Shown in pieces: positions 44,607 to 54,320 of a stretch of DNA of 64,000 nucleotides. Both the position numbers and the translations under genes were made by a program. The notes under the pieces were generated by a model. The model saw nothing but the letters and a program-made list of their open reading frames with translations. It was not told where the DNA came from and did no database searches. The DNA is taken from the NCBI RefSeq assembly GCF_001437285.1, contig NZ_JQBF01000004.1, forward strand, positions 186,001 through 250,000, read 5' to 3'. How positions within the stretch are numbered: the first letter of the stretch is position 1; every line of letters begins with the position of its first letter. The stretch is from Pediococcus pentosaceus. Its GTDB lineage: Bacteria; Bacillota; Bacilli; Lactobacillales; Lactobacillaceae.

Positions 44607-44642
44607 ACCAAAAAAGACCTCGAAAATAGATTTCGAGATCTT
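44607..44642 (-). terminator. Terminator after prs
   Basis: Arms AAGACCTCGAAA (44614-44625) and TTTCGAGATCTT (44631-44642) with a G-U pair and a T run on the minus strand. The gap from 44455 to 44606 is AT-rich with nothing else recognisable beyond a likely promoter for the zinc-ribbon gene. Confidence 0.82.
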
Positions 44643-44678
44643 TTAATAATCACTAATAAAAATTAGCGATATCTAAAA

Positions 44679-45659
44679 CTATTCTTTTTCAATACTAAAA
44701 CGGTTGTTGAATAGCGGACTAACAGGCTTGTTTTCATGAATCAAGCGAATTGCTTCACCAATCAATGGACCAACCGAAATGCTAGTAATTTTGTCAATCT
44801 TCTTCTCTTCTGGAAGTTGGATAGAATCCGTTACAATTAATTCCTTAATTGGAGAATTTTGGATTCTTTCAATAGCTGGACCTGAAAGAACAGGATGTGT
44901 ACAACTTGCGTATACTTCTGTAGCTCCAGCATCCATCAAAGCTTGAGCTCCAAGTGTAATGGTTCCAGCTGTATCAATCATATCATCAATCATGATACAA
45001 CGTTTGCCCTTAACTTCACCAATGATATTCATAACTTCAGCAACATTGGCGCGTGGGCGACGTTTATCAATAATAGCGATTGGTGCTTTTAAGAACTCAG
45101 CTAACTTACGAGCACGAGTAACACCACCATGATCAGGTGATACAACTACAGTATCCTGATCAAGACCACGTTCGATGAAATGGTCTGCTAATAGTGGGGC
45201 ACCCATCAAATGATCTAGAGGAATATCGAAGAAACCTTGGATTTGTGCTGCGTGAAGATCCAATGCAATAATGCGTGTTGCACCTGCACGTTCAATCATG
45301 TTTGCAACTAATTTAGCTGTAATTGGTTCACGTGAACGCGCCTTACGATCTTGGCGAGCATAACCATAATAAGGAATCACAATGTTGATAGTCTTAGCAC
45401 TAGCACGCTTTAGAGCATCAATCATGATCAACATTTCCATCAAATTATCATTAACTGGAGCAGATGTGGACTGAACAATATATACTTCGTCTCCACGAAT
45501 ACTCTCTTCAATATTAATTCTAATCTCACCGTCTCGGAATCGGTCCACCGACGTTTTCCCGAGTTCTACACCAACTGCCTTAGCAATTTTTTCTGCTAAG
45601 GGCTTGTTCGAATTCAAAGCAAAAATTTTAAGCTTTGGATCGGAATAATGTTCAGACAT
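44679..45659 (-). CDS. prs: Ribose-phosphate pyrophosphokinase
   Basis: A 326-residue PRPP synthase starting [18 protein letters not shown], with ATG at 45659 behind GGAGG. Motifs: [24 protein letters not shown], the flexible-loop [10 protein letters not shown] and the PRPP site [13 protein letters not shown]. It feeds PRPP to PyrE and purine synthesis. The usual purR-glmU-prs order is interrupted here by a LOG-family gene on the other strand. Confidence 0.96.
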   Translation of the reverse strand: MSEHYSDPKLKIFALNSNKPLAEKIAKAVGVELGKTSVDRFRDGEIRINIEESIRGDEVYIVQSTSAPVNDNLMEMLIMIDALKRASAKTINIVIPYYGYARQDRKARSREPITAKLVANMIERAGATRIIALDLHAAQIQGFFDIPLDHLMGAPLLADHFIERGLDQDTVVVSPDHGGVTRARKLAEFLKAPIAIIDKRRPRANVAEVMNIIGEVKGKRCIMIDDMIDTAGTITLGAQALMDAGATEVYASCTHPVLSGPAIERIQNSPIKELIVTDSIQLPEEKKIDKITSISVGPLIGEAIRLIHENKPVSPLFNNRFSIEKE

Positions 45660-45713
45660 GTTTGCCTCCAAAAGATTATAAAATATTAAGTTTATTCAGT
45701 TTTTCCATATAAT

Positions 45714-45743
45714 ATCATAATTCATTTTGCCCCCTAAAAGCAA
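45714..45743 (-). promoter_or_regulatory. Probable prs promoter
   Basis: On the minus strand TTGCTT (45738-45743) and TATGAT (45714-45719) with an 18-base spacer. Confidence 0.5.
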
Positions 45744-45912
45744 GTTACTTACGGTTGGTTTCCCCGTTTTTGTGTTATAAAATTGCTTACTTTAAAGGAA
45801 ATACAACCATCGATGTCAACTCAGACTATATTTATTGATTTAAGTTAACGAATATTATGCTTTTATTGTTCTTAGCAACTGATTTAACTAAAACACATTC
45901 AAATTATAATTT

Positions 45913-45985
45913 TGTTCATTCAAATATTCTTACACACATTAATGAACACCATATATTGACATTTAAATACGACACCCACTATAAT
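45913..45985 (+). promoter_or_regulatory. LOG gene promoter with upstream inverted repeat
   Basis: TTGACA (45956-45961) and TATAAT (45980-45985) with an 18-base spacer form a strong promoter. Just upstream TGTTCATT (45913-45920) and AATGAACA (45941-45948) form a perfect 8-bp inverted repeat 20 bases apart, a possible regulator site. The remainder of the 356-base gap between prs and this gene is AT-rich, with only the prs promoter recognised. Confidence 0.6.
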
Positions 45986-46015
45986 TAGTACCTTGATGTT
46001 ATTGGAGGGATAGAA

Positions 46016-46588
46016 TTGAAAATTACAGTATTTTGTGGTGCACGTTTTGGGAACCAAAAAAATTATGGTGAAACAGCTCGATTAATCGGCAATGAACTTG
46101 CCAAAAGAAAGATTGAACTAGTCTATGGTGGTTCTACATCTGGAACGATGGGAGCTATTAGTCAAGCCGTACTTGAAAATGGAGGAAAAGTGACCGGTAT
46201 TTATCCTGAGGGGCTATTTGAAGATGAACTTCCTCGAAAAAATACCACGTCCTTTATTCAAACGACTACTATGGCTCAGCGTAAGGAGCTATTAATTAAC
46301 AGTGGTGATGCCTTTTTAATTCTTCCTGGAGGATTAGGAACTTTAGAGGAACTAAGCCAGCTATTATCAAATATGGCGCTTGGTATCATCCCTCAAAGAA
46401 AAATTGGCATTCTAAATATTAATGGTTTTTATGATAACTTGATTCAACTATTAAATAATTTTATTGGTGCTAAATTCATGGATGCATTACGTAAGGATGA
46501 TTTACTGATTAGTGCTGATTACCAAGTCTTGCTGGAAGAATTGACAGCCTCAGAAAGTAAATCGACTAAACAAGAACTTAGTGCATAA
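46016..46588 (+). CDS. LOG-family nucleotide phosphoribohydrolase-like protein
   Basis: A 190-residue Rossmann-like protein with GGSTSGTMG (about residues 38-46) and PGGLGTLEE (about 103-111), the nucleotide-binding signatures of the LOG (TIGR00730) family, which releases bases from nucleoside 5'-monophosphates. The start is TTG behind GGAGGG. The physiological substrate in lactobacilli is unknown. It is convergent with glmU across a very long hairpin. Confidence 0.88.
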   Translation: MKITVFCGARFGNQKNYGETARLIGNELAKRKIELVYGGSTSGTMGAISQAVLENGGKVTGIYPEGLFEDELPRKNTTSFIQTTTMAQRKELLINSGDAFLILPGGLGTLEELSQLLSNMALGIIPQRKIGILNINGFYDNLIQLLNNFIGAKFMDALRKDDLLISADYQVLLEELTASESKSTKQELSA

Positions 46589-46604
46589 TCTAAATTTAAA
46601 TACC

Positions 46605-46691
46605 AAAAAAAGGATTGCCATGATAGCCACCCTAAAAGTTAGAATTTAGTCTAACTCTTAGCGGTCACTATCACTATAGCAATCCTTTTTT
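46605..46691. terminator. Very long imperfect hairpin, bidirectional terminator
   Basis: Outer arms AAAAAAGGATTGC (46606-46618) and GCAATCCTTTTTT (46679-46691) enclose a second stem AGTTAGA/TCTAACT around TTTAG. T runs exist in both directions. At nearly 90 bases it is larger than other terminators in the window. Confidence 0.8.
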
Positions 46692-46692
46692 A

Positions 46693-48096
46693 TTATTTAT
46701 TATTTTCTTCTTCCGCTTTTAATGCCGCATCGTAAACTGGAAGCTTTTTAAAGTAGCCTTCTTTATTAACTTGGCGTCCGCGGGCAATACCCATTTCAAA
46801 CTTATTAACGTCGTTCGTAATGGTTGAGCCAGCAGCTACATAACTGTGATCAGCGATGGTAACTGGAGCAACAATATTAGAATTACTTCCAATAAAGGCA
46901 TAATCTCCAACTGTTGAGTGATGTTTATTCATACCATCGTAATTAACAAATACTACTCCGCAACCAATGTTAATATCCGTACCAAGATCTGCATCTCCAA
47001 CGTAACTCAAATGCCCCATTTTAGTCCGTGCACCTAACTTAGCGTTCTTAACTTCACAATAGTTACCAACATGTGCAAATTCACCAATCTCAGCTTGAGG
47101 GCGTAAATGACTGTGTGGACCAATGTTACTATCATCATGCATGATGGCACTTTCAATTTGTGATGAAGTTACCGTTACACGATCTCCAATTGTTGAATCA
47201 ACAATCTTCGAATGCGCTCCAATCACTGAACTAGAACCAATCTTAGTATTACCTTGTATTTGAACACCCGGTTCAATGATGGTATCTGGACCGATTTCTA
47301 CTCCATAATCAATGTAGGTATTTTCGGGGTCAATGATTGTAACACCATTAACCATATGTTCTTCGTTAATTCGGCGTTGCATAACCTTAGTAGCTTTAGA
47401 AAGTGCTAAACGATCGTTAACTCCCATTGATTCTGAGAAATCAGCCATTTCATAAGCAGCAACAATTTCGCCAGCATCTTTCATGATACCGATTACGTCT
47501 GGAAGATAGTATTCACCTTGGGCATTATCGTTTTTCACTTGATGAAGTGCCGCAAAAAGCTTTTGGTTATCGAAACAATATACACCGGTATTAATTTCCT
47601 TAATTTCTGCTTCTTCAGTGGTAGCATCTTTCTGTTCTACAATTTTAGAAACAACGCCAACCTCATTACGGACAATTCGTCCATATGAGAATGGATTTTC
47701 AGTACGCGCGGTTAAAATTGTAGCAGCCGCTCCTTTTTGACGGTGATATTCAAAAAGATTTTCAAAAGTTTTAGCTGTAAATAAAGGTGTATCACCACTA
47801 ACGATCATGGTCATTCCATCTTTATCACCCAAAATTTTTTCAGCTTGTAAAACGGCATGTCCCGTACCCAATTGTTGTTCTTGAATTGCATATTCTGTAC
47901 GATCACCTAAAAGTTCACGAACCTTTTCTGCCCCATGCCCAACAATGGTAACAATATGATCCATATTCGTTTTTTCAACTTGAGTTAGCATATGGTCCAC
48001 CATGGCTTTTCCACAAACTTGATGCAAAACTTTATATAGTTTTGATTTCATTCGAGTACCTTGACCTGCAGCTAAAATGATTGTATTTTTTTCCAT
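46693..48096 (-). CDS. glmU: Bifunctional UDP-GlcNAc pyrophosphorylase / GlcN-1-P acetyltransferase
   Basis: A 467-residue enzyme. The N-terminal uridyltransferase domain has [19 protein letters not shown]; the C-terminal half is a left-handed beta helix of hexapeptide repeats ending with the acetyltransferase site ([21 protein letters not shown]). It makes UDP-GlcNAc for cell wall synthesis. It starts five bases after purR, so the two are co-transcribed. Confidence 0.97.
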   Translation of the reverse strand: MEKNTIILAAGQGTRMKSKLYKVLHQVCGKAMVDHMLTQVEKTNMDHIVTIVGHGAEKVRELLGDRTEYAIQEQQLGTGHAVLQAEKILGDKDGMTMIVSGDTPLFTAKTFENLFEYHRQKGAAATILTARTENPFSYGRIVRNEVGVVSKIVEQKDATTEEAEIKEINTGVYCFDNQKLFAALHQVKNDNAQGEYYLPDVIGIMKDAGEIVAAYEMADFSESMGVNDRLALSKATKVMQRRINEEHMVNGVTIIDPENTYIDYGVEIGPDTIIEPGVQIQGNTKIGSSSVIGAHSKIVDSTIGDRVTVTSSQIESAIMHDDSNIGPHSHLRPQAEIGEFAHVGNYCEVKNAKLGARTKMGHLSYVGDADLGTDINIGCGVVFVNYDGMNKHHSTVGDYAFIGSNSNIVAPVTIADHSYVAAGSTITNDVNKFEMGIARGRQVNKEGYFKKLPVYDAALKAEEENNK

Positions 48097-48101
48097 TATT
48101 A

Positions 48102-48938
48102 CTAGCGCTCCTCAATATCCTTAAAGTTTCTTTCAAAATAATTTCCGGCCTTAATTTGGACCTGTCCATCTTGAGATGTATCGACATTTAACAAGGAAGT
48201 AAAGTCTTCAATCGCACGTTGTCCCTTGTATGTACCTTCTGCGAAGACGGCAATGCCGGTTAATTCGGCTTCAAATTCTTTCAGTAAATCAACCATGGCA
48301 TGAACCGTGCCGCCACCCTTCATGTAATCATCCACGATTAAAACTTTCATTCCTCGTTGTAAACTACGTTTAGACAATTCCATTTTTTGGATACGTTCTG
48401 ATGAACGTGAAACGTAGTTAACTGAAATAGTCGAACCTTCGGTAATCACGGATTCATGACGCACAATAATAAATGGAACATTTAAATAGTTCGCAACCGC
48501 TTGAGCTAGTGGAATCCCTTTAGTTTCCACAGTCATAACTGCATCAACATCAGAACGCATATATTCGCTAGCCAACATTCGGCCAATGGCCCGTAAGGTA
48601 CTGGGATGGCCTAACAAATCAGACATGTAAAGATACCCACCAGGTAGTTTACGACTCGGATCCGCTAATTGTTCAGTTAACTCATCAACAACTTTGTGAG
48701 CCTCCTCTGATCCAATTCCCGGAAGATATTTAATACCACCAGCAGCCCCATTAGTAATTTCAATGGTTCCTAGTTGTTGTTTTTCTAAAGTTAATTTCAT
48801 AATGGATAAATCTTCGCTAATAGAAGATTTAGCGGATGAATATCTTGTAACAAAAAATCCAGAAGTTATGAGCGTTCTTGGATGATTGATTAAATAGTTC
48901 GTCATATCAATCAATCGTTCACTTCGCTTCAATTTCAT
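48102..48938 (-). CDS. purR: Purine operon regulator PurR
   Basis: A 278-residue PurR of the Gram-positive type: an N-terminal winged helix ([19 protein letters not shown]...) and a C-terminal phosphoribosyltransferase-like domain with the PRPP-binding [13 protein letters not shown]. It binds PurBoxes and responds to PRPP. ATG 48938 follows GTGGAG by eight bases. A perfect PurBox upstream suggests autoregulation. Confidence 0.95.
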   Translation of the reverse strand: MKLKRSERLIDMTNYLINHPRTLITSGFFVTRYSSAKSSISEDLSIMKLTLEKQQLGTIEITNGAAGGIKYLPGIGSEEAHKVVDELTEQLADPSRKLPGGYLYMSDLLGHPSTLRAIGRMLASEYMRSDVDAVMTVETKGIPLAQAVANYLNVPFIIVRHESVITEGSTISVNYVSRSSERIQKMELSKRSLQRGMKVLIVDDYMKGGGTVHAMVDLLKEFEAELTGIAVFAEGTYKGQRAIEDFTSLLNVDTSQDGQVQIKAGNYFERNFKDIEER

Positions 48939-49029
48939 TGGTTTCACTCCACTCTTCTTTTGCGTATTATTCGCAAAAAATTACTTACTTTTTACTTACC
49001 AATGAATATAATATCATAGTTCATTAATA

Positions 49030-49042
49030 ATGTTCGGATTTA
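49030..49042 (-). promoter_or_regulatory. PurBox upstream of purR
   Basis: On the minus strand AAATCCGAACATT matches AWWWCCGAACWWT at every position, 92 bases upstream of the purR start. Confidence 0.7.
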
Positions 49043-49056
49043 GACCAAAAATATAA

Positions 49057-49092
49057 TAAAAAGACTGAATCGTTTAGGATTCAGTCTTTTTA
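49057..49092 (-). terminator. Terminator after the zinc ABC operon
   Basis: Arms AAAGACTGAATC (49061-49072) and GATTCAGTCTTT (49079-49090) with a T run on the minus strand. Confidence 0.85.
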
Positions 49093-49093
49093 A

Positions 49094-49882
49094 TTAATTA
49101 TCTTTTTTTATAATCATCGAACCAAAATAGATTACACATTCAATTAGCGCAATAAAGAAGCTGACTGGCCAATTAGTTACATAGCCTAAATATAAACCTA
49201 ACCAGACTCCAATTAAAGCGGCGCTAATCGCAAAGAGCATCATTCCACTTACCGTTTTGGCAACAATCTTAGCCGCAGCTGCCGGCAAGGTTAGCAGTAC
49301 AAAAATTAGCAATGAGCCCACAATTTGGGCTGCTGTACTAACACTGAGCGCTAATACAACTAAAAATAAAATTGAAACAAAATTAGTATGAATTCCCTTG
49401 ACTGAAGCTCCGATATGATCAAAGGAATCATATTTTAAGGGCCGGTATAAAAATAAAATAAATACTAATGAAATGATCGTTAACAACAGTACCTGATTAA
49501 CTTCATCTCGCCCAATCCCGATTACACTACCAAACAAAATATTTGTAGCATAGCTAACATTTTTATTGGAAATCGATAAGAATAAAATTCCTAATCCTAA
49601 AAATAAACTTGAAACTGCCGAAATTGCAGATTCTCGTTTGGAAGCTTGTACACTCATTTTACCGATTAAAATCGAACTAACGATTGTAAATAATAGCATG
49701 CCGGATAAGGCTTGCCATCCCATAAAAATACCAAAAGCAGCTCCAGAAAAACCAATCTCAGATAACATGTGTGATAAAAATGACATGTTACGTCCTACAA
49801 CATACACACCCATAATTCCACAAATAATGGCAATGAAGGTCCCTGCAATGTAGGCATTTTGCATAAACTCAAAACTAAACAT
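49094..49882 (-). CDS. adcB: Zinc ABC transporter permease
   Basis: A 262-residue ABC-3 type permease with about eight membrane segments and the family pattern (MLSEIGFSGAAFG near residue 38, ALSVSTAAQIVGSLLIFVLL near 178). It forms the membrane channel for the adjacent ATPase and binding protein. The start overlaps the ATPase gene by eight bases. Confidence 0.9.
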   Translation of the reverse strand: MFSFEFMQNAYIAGTFIAIICGIMGVYVVGRNMSFLSHMLSEIGFSGAAFGIFMGWQALSGMLLFTIVSSILIGKMSVQASKRESAISAVSSLFLGLGILFLSISNKNVSYATNILFGSVIGIGRDEVNQVLLLTIISLVFILFLYRPLKYDSFDHIGASVKGIHTNFVSILFLVVLALSVSTAAQIVGSLLIFVLLTLPAAAAKIVAKTVSGMMLFAISAALIGVWLGLYLGYVTNWPVSFFIALIECVIYFGSMIIKKDN

Positions 49883-50555
49883 CTAGCAAGTCCTCCTCAT
49901 TTTTAATATCAGCTACTTCTCCCAATGCGTAGTGATCTTCTTTTAGCATCAAATAACGATTGGAGTAGCGTTGCATTAAATCAAAATCATGCGTAACGGA
50001 AATTACGGTTAAATCATGCTGTTGATTAAAGTGTTGGACTAAATTAAATAGTTCATATTTACGAACTGTATCTAAACTAGCTGTTGATTCATCTAAAATC
50101 AATAAATCTGGATTATCCACTAAGGCTTGTGCCAAATAGGCTTTCTGTTTTTGTCCACCCGAAGCTCGCCCAATTCTAGTATTTTGAATATCAACTAAAT
50201 CAGTTTCTTCAAGAATTTCATCGAGTTGCGTTCGTTCCATTTTGGATAGCCACGGCATTTTTCCGTTTTGTAAATTTAAGGCTACGAAATCTCGAATAGA
50301 TAAGGGATAATCTCGTTCAATATTCCTAAATTGAGGCACATAGCCTACCTTCGTCCCTTTACGAAATTTGATGCTACCACTCGTAGGCTTAACTTGATTC
50401 AGTAGTGCGCGAATCAAAGTCGTCTTTCCGACCCCATTTTCGCCGATAATGCTTAGAAAGTCACGACGATCTACATCAAAACTCAAATTATTAAATAATT
50501 TTTGTCCTGGAAAATCCATTGCTAATTTTTGAACCTGAACAAGCGTTTCAGTCAT
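49875..50555 (-). CDS. adcC: Zinc ABC transporter ATPase
   Basis: A 226-residue ATPase with Walker A GENGVGKTT, Q-loop YVPQFRN, signature RASGGQKQKA, Walker B LLILDESTASLD and the switch His in VTHDFDL. It belongs to the ZnuC/AdcC/MntB group and shares one base with the binding-protein stop. Confidence 0.92.
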   Translation of the reverse strand: MTETLVQVQKLAMDFPGQKLFNNLSFDVDRRDFLSIIGENGVGKTTLIRALLNQVKPTSGSIKFRKGTKVGYVPQFRNIERDYPLSIRDFVALNLQNGKMPWLSKMERTQLDEILEETDLVDIQNTRIGRASGGQKQKAYLAQALVDNPDLLILDESTASLDTVRKYELFNLVQHFNQQHDLTVISVTHDFDLMQRYSNRYLMLKEDHYALGEVADIKNEEDLLDV

Positions 50556-51442
50556 TAATTTTTACCCTCTTGTATTTTACTAATTTGGTTTAACTGTGAA
50601 AGCATCCACGTTTGATAATTTTTTCCCTTCGGCATCGTCTCTGTGACGTTCACGATTGGAGTATCGTTTTTCTTAGCTAGCTTTAGAAGCTCATCGATTA
50701 CTTTATTACCAGTTTGTTGATTATTTACAATAAATTCAATCCGTTTTTGTTTCACATCTTTTTGTAATTTTTCCACCATTTTAGGCGATGGATCTGTTTC
50801 ATTTTCAATTGCTAAAGCAAAAGCTCGGTCACTAACTTTATACCCGAGCTCATCCAGCGTGTAATCGTATACTGGCTCTGTAACTGCTACTTTTTTGCCA
50901 GTACTTTTTGCTCTAATTTGATCAATCTTTTGTTGGATTGGTTGAAGTGATTCAACATATTTCTTAGCATTTTCGGTGAATTCTTTTTGATGTTTTGGAT
51001 CCTTTTTCCCTAATTCCTTAGCTAAATGGTTAGCTAAGGTTTTCATTGTTGATAATTTATACCACAAATGTGGGTTATCACCATCAACTTTACCCGTGAG
51101 TTTTCCCATATTTAAAACCTTAAGCTGCTTTTTTTGAGGAGTGATTTTTTGAACCCAAGTATCTGTTCCTACTCCATTTTCAACTACAATATCCGCGTCG
51201 GTCATTAATTTAGCCGTCTTAGTTGTCGGCTCAAAATCATGGGGATCGACTGCTGGATTATCAATAATGTTGGTAACCTGCACTCGATTTCCGCCAACCT
51301 TTTTAGCCACTTCTCCATAAAAGTTAAGTGTACTAATCACTTCTACTTTGCCACTGGACTTACTTTTAGGTCCAGCACATCCCGCAACAAAAATAGTGCT
51401 AAACAATAACATTGACACTAACCAAATTATTTTTTTTCGCAT
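50555..51442 (-). CDS. adcA: Zinc/metal-binding lipoprotein of ABC transporter (AdcA-like)
   Basis: A 295-residue cluster A-I binding protein with a lipobox ending in Cys22 (FVAGC). Two metal histidines are visible in VDPHDFEPTT and NPHLWYKL, and an acidic ligand region in ENETDPSPKM. The third ligand, usually His, appears as Tyr in EPVYDYTLDELG, a variant seen in one branch of this family. No His-rich loop and no ZinT domain are present. The Zur box upstream supports zinc. Confidence 0.87.
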   Translation of the reverse strand: MRKKIIWLVSMLLFSTIFVAGCAGPKSKSSGKVEVISTLNFYGEVAKKVGGNRVQVTNIIDNPAVDPHDFEPTTKTAKLMTDADIVVENGVGTDTWVQKITPQKKQLKVLNMGKLTGKVDGDNPHLWYKLSTMKTLANHLAKELGKKDPKHQKEFTENAKKYVESLQPIQQKIDQIRAKSTGKKVAVTEPVYDYTLDELGYKVSDRAFALAIENETDPSPKMVEKLQKDVKQKRIEFIVNNQQTGNKVIDELLKLAKKNDTPIVNVTETMPKGKNYQTWMLSQLNQISKIQEGKN

Positions 51443-51453
51443 TTCTTTCTCCT

Positions 51454-51490
51454 AAAGAGTAATAATTACTATTTACAATAATCAATTATA
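51454..51490 (-). promoter_or_regulatory. Zur box and -10 of the zinc operon
   Basis: GTAATTATTAC (51459-51469) is a perfect match to the core of the Bacillus Zur box (CGTAATNATTACG), with A/T-rich matching flanks at 51454-51474. An extended -10, TGTTATAAT, ends at 51485 on the minus strand, so the box covers the transcript start. Confidence 0.75.
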
Positions 51491-51524
51491 ACAAAAAAAT
51501 TTTAATATGGGACGTCTAATTTTA

Positions 51525-51550
51525 AGATAACGTTTTCAAAAATGGTATAA
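51525..51550 (+). promoter_or_regulatory. Probable promoter and cre-like site of the Eis-like gene
   Basis: TATAAT at 51545-51550 with AGATAACGTTTTCA (51525-51538), cre-like except for the first base, upstream of it. The -35 (TTAAGA) is weak. Confidence 0.4.
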
Positions 51551-51584
51551 TGATAGTATTAATCACGTTTTGGGGGAACTAGTA

Positions 51585-52757
51585 ATGAGTAATTTTATTC
51601 TCGATCAACAATACCAAGAAGAAATTTATCAACTATATCTATATGCATTTAATGCGCAAGATAGCGCTAACCGTCGCAATTTCTGGAATCGTCGTTTCCA
51701 ACACGCTATTCCCTATGGAATCTCCGTTGACGGTCAAATTGAAACTAGTATTTTAAGTATTCCTTTTGAAACGAATTTTTTTGGAACCAATTTTAAAATG
51801 AACGGTATTAGCGATGTGATGAGCGCTCCCGAAGCATCTGGTAAAGGGGGCGCGAGCCAATTGATGAAAGCTGCTTTACAGGATATGTATGACAACCAGG
51901 TAACTTTGTCCTACCTCGCACCATTTGCTTTCAGTTACTATCGACGCTTTGGCTATGAACAAGTTTTTGACCATGTTACCTACACTATGGCTAGCGATAA
52001 ATTACCACGTATTTCAAAAAATACCGAAAACGTCCAAGTTAAACGCCTTGACTTTAGTTCAAATACTGATTTACTAAAATCAATCTATCAACAGTCTCCA
52101 CTAGCTCAACGGGGAGGTTTAAACCGAGCCGATTGGTGGTGGGATTATCTACCTAAAAAATTTGCTAATCGCCAACTGGCCGTAGCTTTTGAACATCAAC
52201 AACCTACTGGTTATGTCATCTACGAACGTACCGCTAGCGAATTTATCATTTACGAAGTTGCTAACACCGATATCGAAAGTCGCCAAGCACTTTGGAAATT
52301 CGTCACCAAGCATGGAACTACTGCCGAAAACTTTATCTATCAAAGCCCTGTCGCTGATATCGATTTTGATCTAGTTGACGAACCTTATAGCGTGACAACT
52401 ACCGTCCAGCCTTATATGATGGCCCGAATTGTTAATTTGCAAGACTTCTTAGAAAAGTATCCTACATCAACTCCAGCTAAGTTCACCCTGGATGTTATTG
52501 ATGATGTCCTTTCTGAAAATAATGGACATTGGACTTTTGAATTTGACGGAAAAGTACGTTCAGTTCAAAAATCAAACGTACCATTAGATACCCATACCGC
52601 GATTACAATCCAACAATTAACTAAAATTCTTTTTGGATATCGCTCAGCAGCATCCTTTGTAGAACATGGAAAAATCGCCGGTTGGACATCAGATAACGTA
52701 AAAAACTTAGATGCCATTACCGTACCTCAGAAACCTATTTTGGCAGATTATTTCTAA
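51585..52757 (+). CDS. Eis-like GNAT N-acetyltransferase
   Basis: A 390-residue protein of the Eis family: two tandem GNAT domains and a C-terminal SCP2-like sterol-carrier domain (about 290-390). The acetyl-CoA loop is in APEASGKGGASQLMKAAL near residue 84 and FGYEQVF near 125. The ATG at 51585 follows GGGGGA; an upstream TTG is less likely. Eis proteins acetylate amines such as aminoglycosides or peptides; the natural substrate is unknown. Confidence 0.85.
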   Translation: MSNFILDQQYQEEIYQLYLYAFNAQDSANRRNFWNRRFQHAIPYGISVDGQIETSILSIPFETNFFGTNFKMNGISDVMSAPEASGKGGASQLMKAALQDMYDNQVTLSYLAPFAFSYYRRFGYEQVFDHVTYTMASDKLPRISKNTENVQVKRLDFSSNTDLLKSIYQQSPLAQRGGLNRADWWWDYLPKKFANRQLAVAFEHQQPTGYVIYERTASEFIIYEVANTDIESRQALWKFVTKHGTTAENFIYQSPVADIDFDLVDEPYSVTTTVQPYMMARIVNLQDFLEKYPTSTPAKFTLDVIDDVLSENNGHWTFEFDGKVRSVQKSNVPLDTHTAITIQQLTKILFGYRSAASFVEHGKIAGWTSDNVKNLDAITVPQKPILADYF

Positions 52758-52780
52758 TTATTGCTAAAACTATTACTTCA

Positions 52781-52819
52781 AAAAAAACAAACATCTATAT
52801 TTAACGATGTTTGTTTTTT
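52781..52819 (+). terminator. Terminator
   Basis: Arms AAAACAAACATC (52784-52795) and GATGTTTGTTTT (52806-52817), then T. Confidence 0.85.
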
Positions 52820-52881
52820 ACTATCTCAGTGCCATTTAGTGTTACCATAATTTGTAAATAGTTTTAAAGGAAGGATTAACG

Positions 52882-53466
52882 ATGGACTACAACATGCCTT
52901 TTTTCGAAGAAATCATGCAAGATCCTCAAAATGCAATTTATACCGCCCAAGGATGGCATCCAATTTATAGTATTAATCCCCAAGCAAAAATTTTAATTGT
53001 GGGACAAGCCCCCGGAAAAAAAGTCCAAGATACAGAAATTATGTGGAACGACCAAAGTGGTGATCGTTTACGCGCTTGGATGGGAATTTCACGGGATACT
53101 TTTTATAATTCTGGTGATATTGCGGTAATTCCAATGGATTTCTATTATCCTGGTAAAGCTAAAAGTGGCGACGTTCCGCCTCGTAAAGAAGTTGCTGAAA
53201 AATGGCATCAAAAAATGCTGGATATTATGCCTAACATCCAGCTTACTCTGTTAATTGGATCCTATGCGCAAAAACATTATTTAAATGTTCCTCGCTCTAC
53301 CACTACAACTAATCTGGTGCAAAATTATCGTAACTTTCTTCCCGAATACTTTCCTTTGGTGCATCCTTCACCTCGTAACAACATTTGGCTGGCTAAAAAT
53401 CCTTGGTTCGAGCAGGAAGTTGTGCCTGAATTACAAAAAATCGTTCAAAATATCCTTAAAAAATAA
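52882..53466 (+). CDS. Uracil-DNA glycosylase-superfamily protein
   Basis: A 194-residue protein with IVGQAPGKKVQDT (about residues 38-50), the water-activating loop region, and VHPSPRNN near the C-terminus, the HPSP-type DNA-minor-groove motif of the UDG fold. It resembles the uncharacterised bacterial UDG-like group rather than classical Ung, so DNA repair activity is likely but not certain. Single gene. Confidence 0.85.
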   Translation: MDYNMPFFEEIMQDPQNAIYTAQGWHPIYSINPQAKILIVGQAPGKKVQDTEIMWNDQSGDRLRAWMGISRDTFYNSGDIAVIPMDFYYPGKAKSGDVPPRKEVAEKWHQKMLDIMPNIQLTLLIGSYAQKHYLNVPRSTTTTNLVQNYRNFLPEYFPLVHPSPRNNIWLAKNPWFEQEVVPELQKIVQNILKK

Positions 53467-53507
53467 AAAACTTTCGAAACAGTTCCCCTGTTTCAAAAGT
53501 TTTTTTA
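53465..53507. terminator. Bidirectional terminator
   Basis: Arms AAAACTTTCGAAACAG (53467-53482) and CTGTTTCAAAAGTTTT (53488-53503) with one mismatch, flanked by A and T runs. Confidence 0.82.
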
Positions 53508-53509
53508 TT

Positions 53510-54313
<804 letters not shown>

Positions 54314-54320
54314 TTATTAT

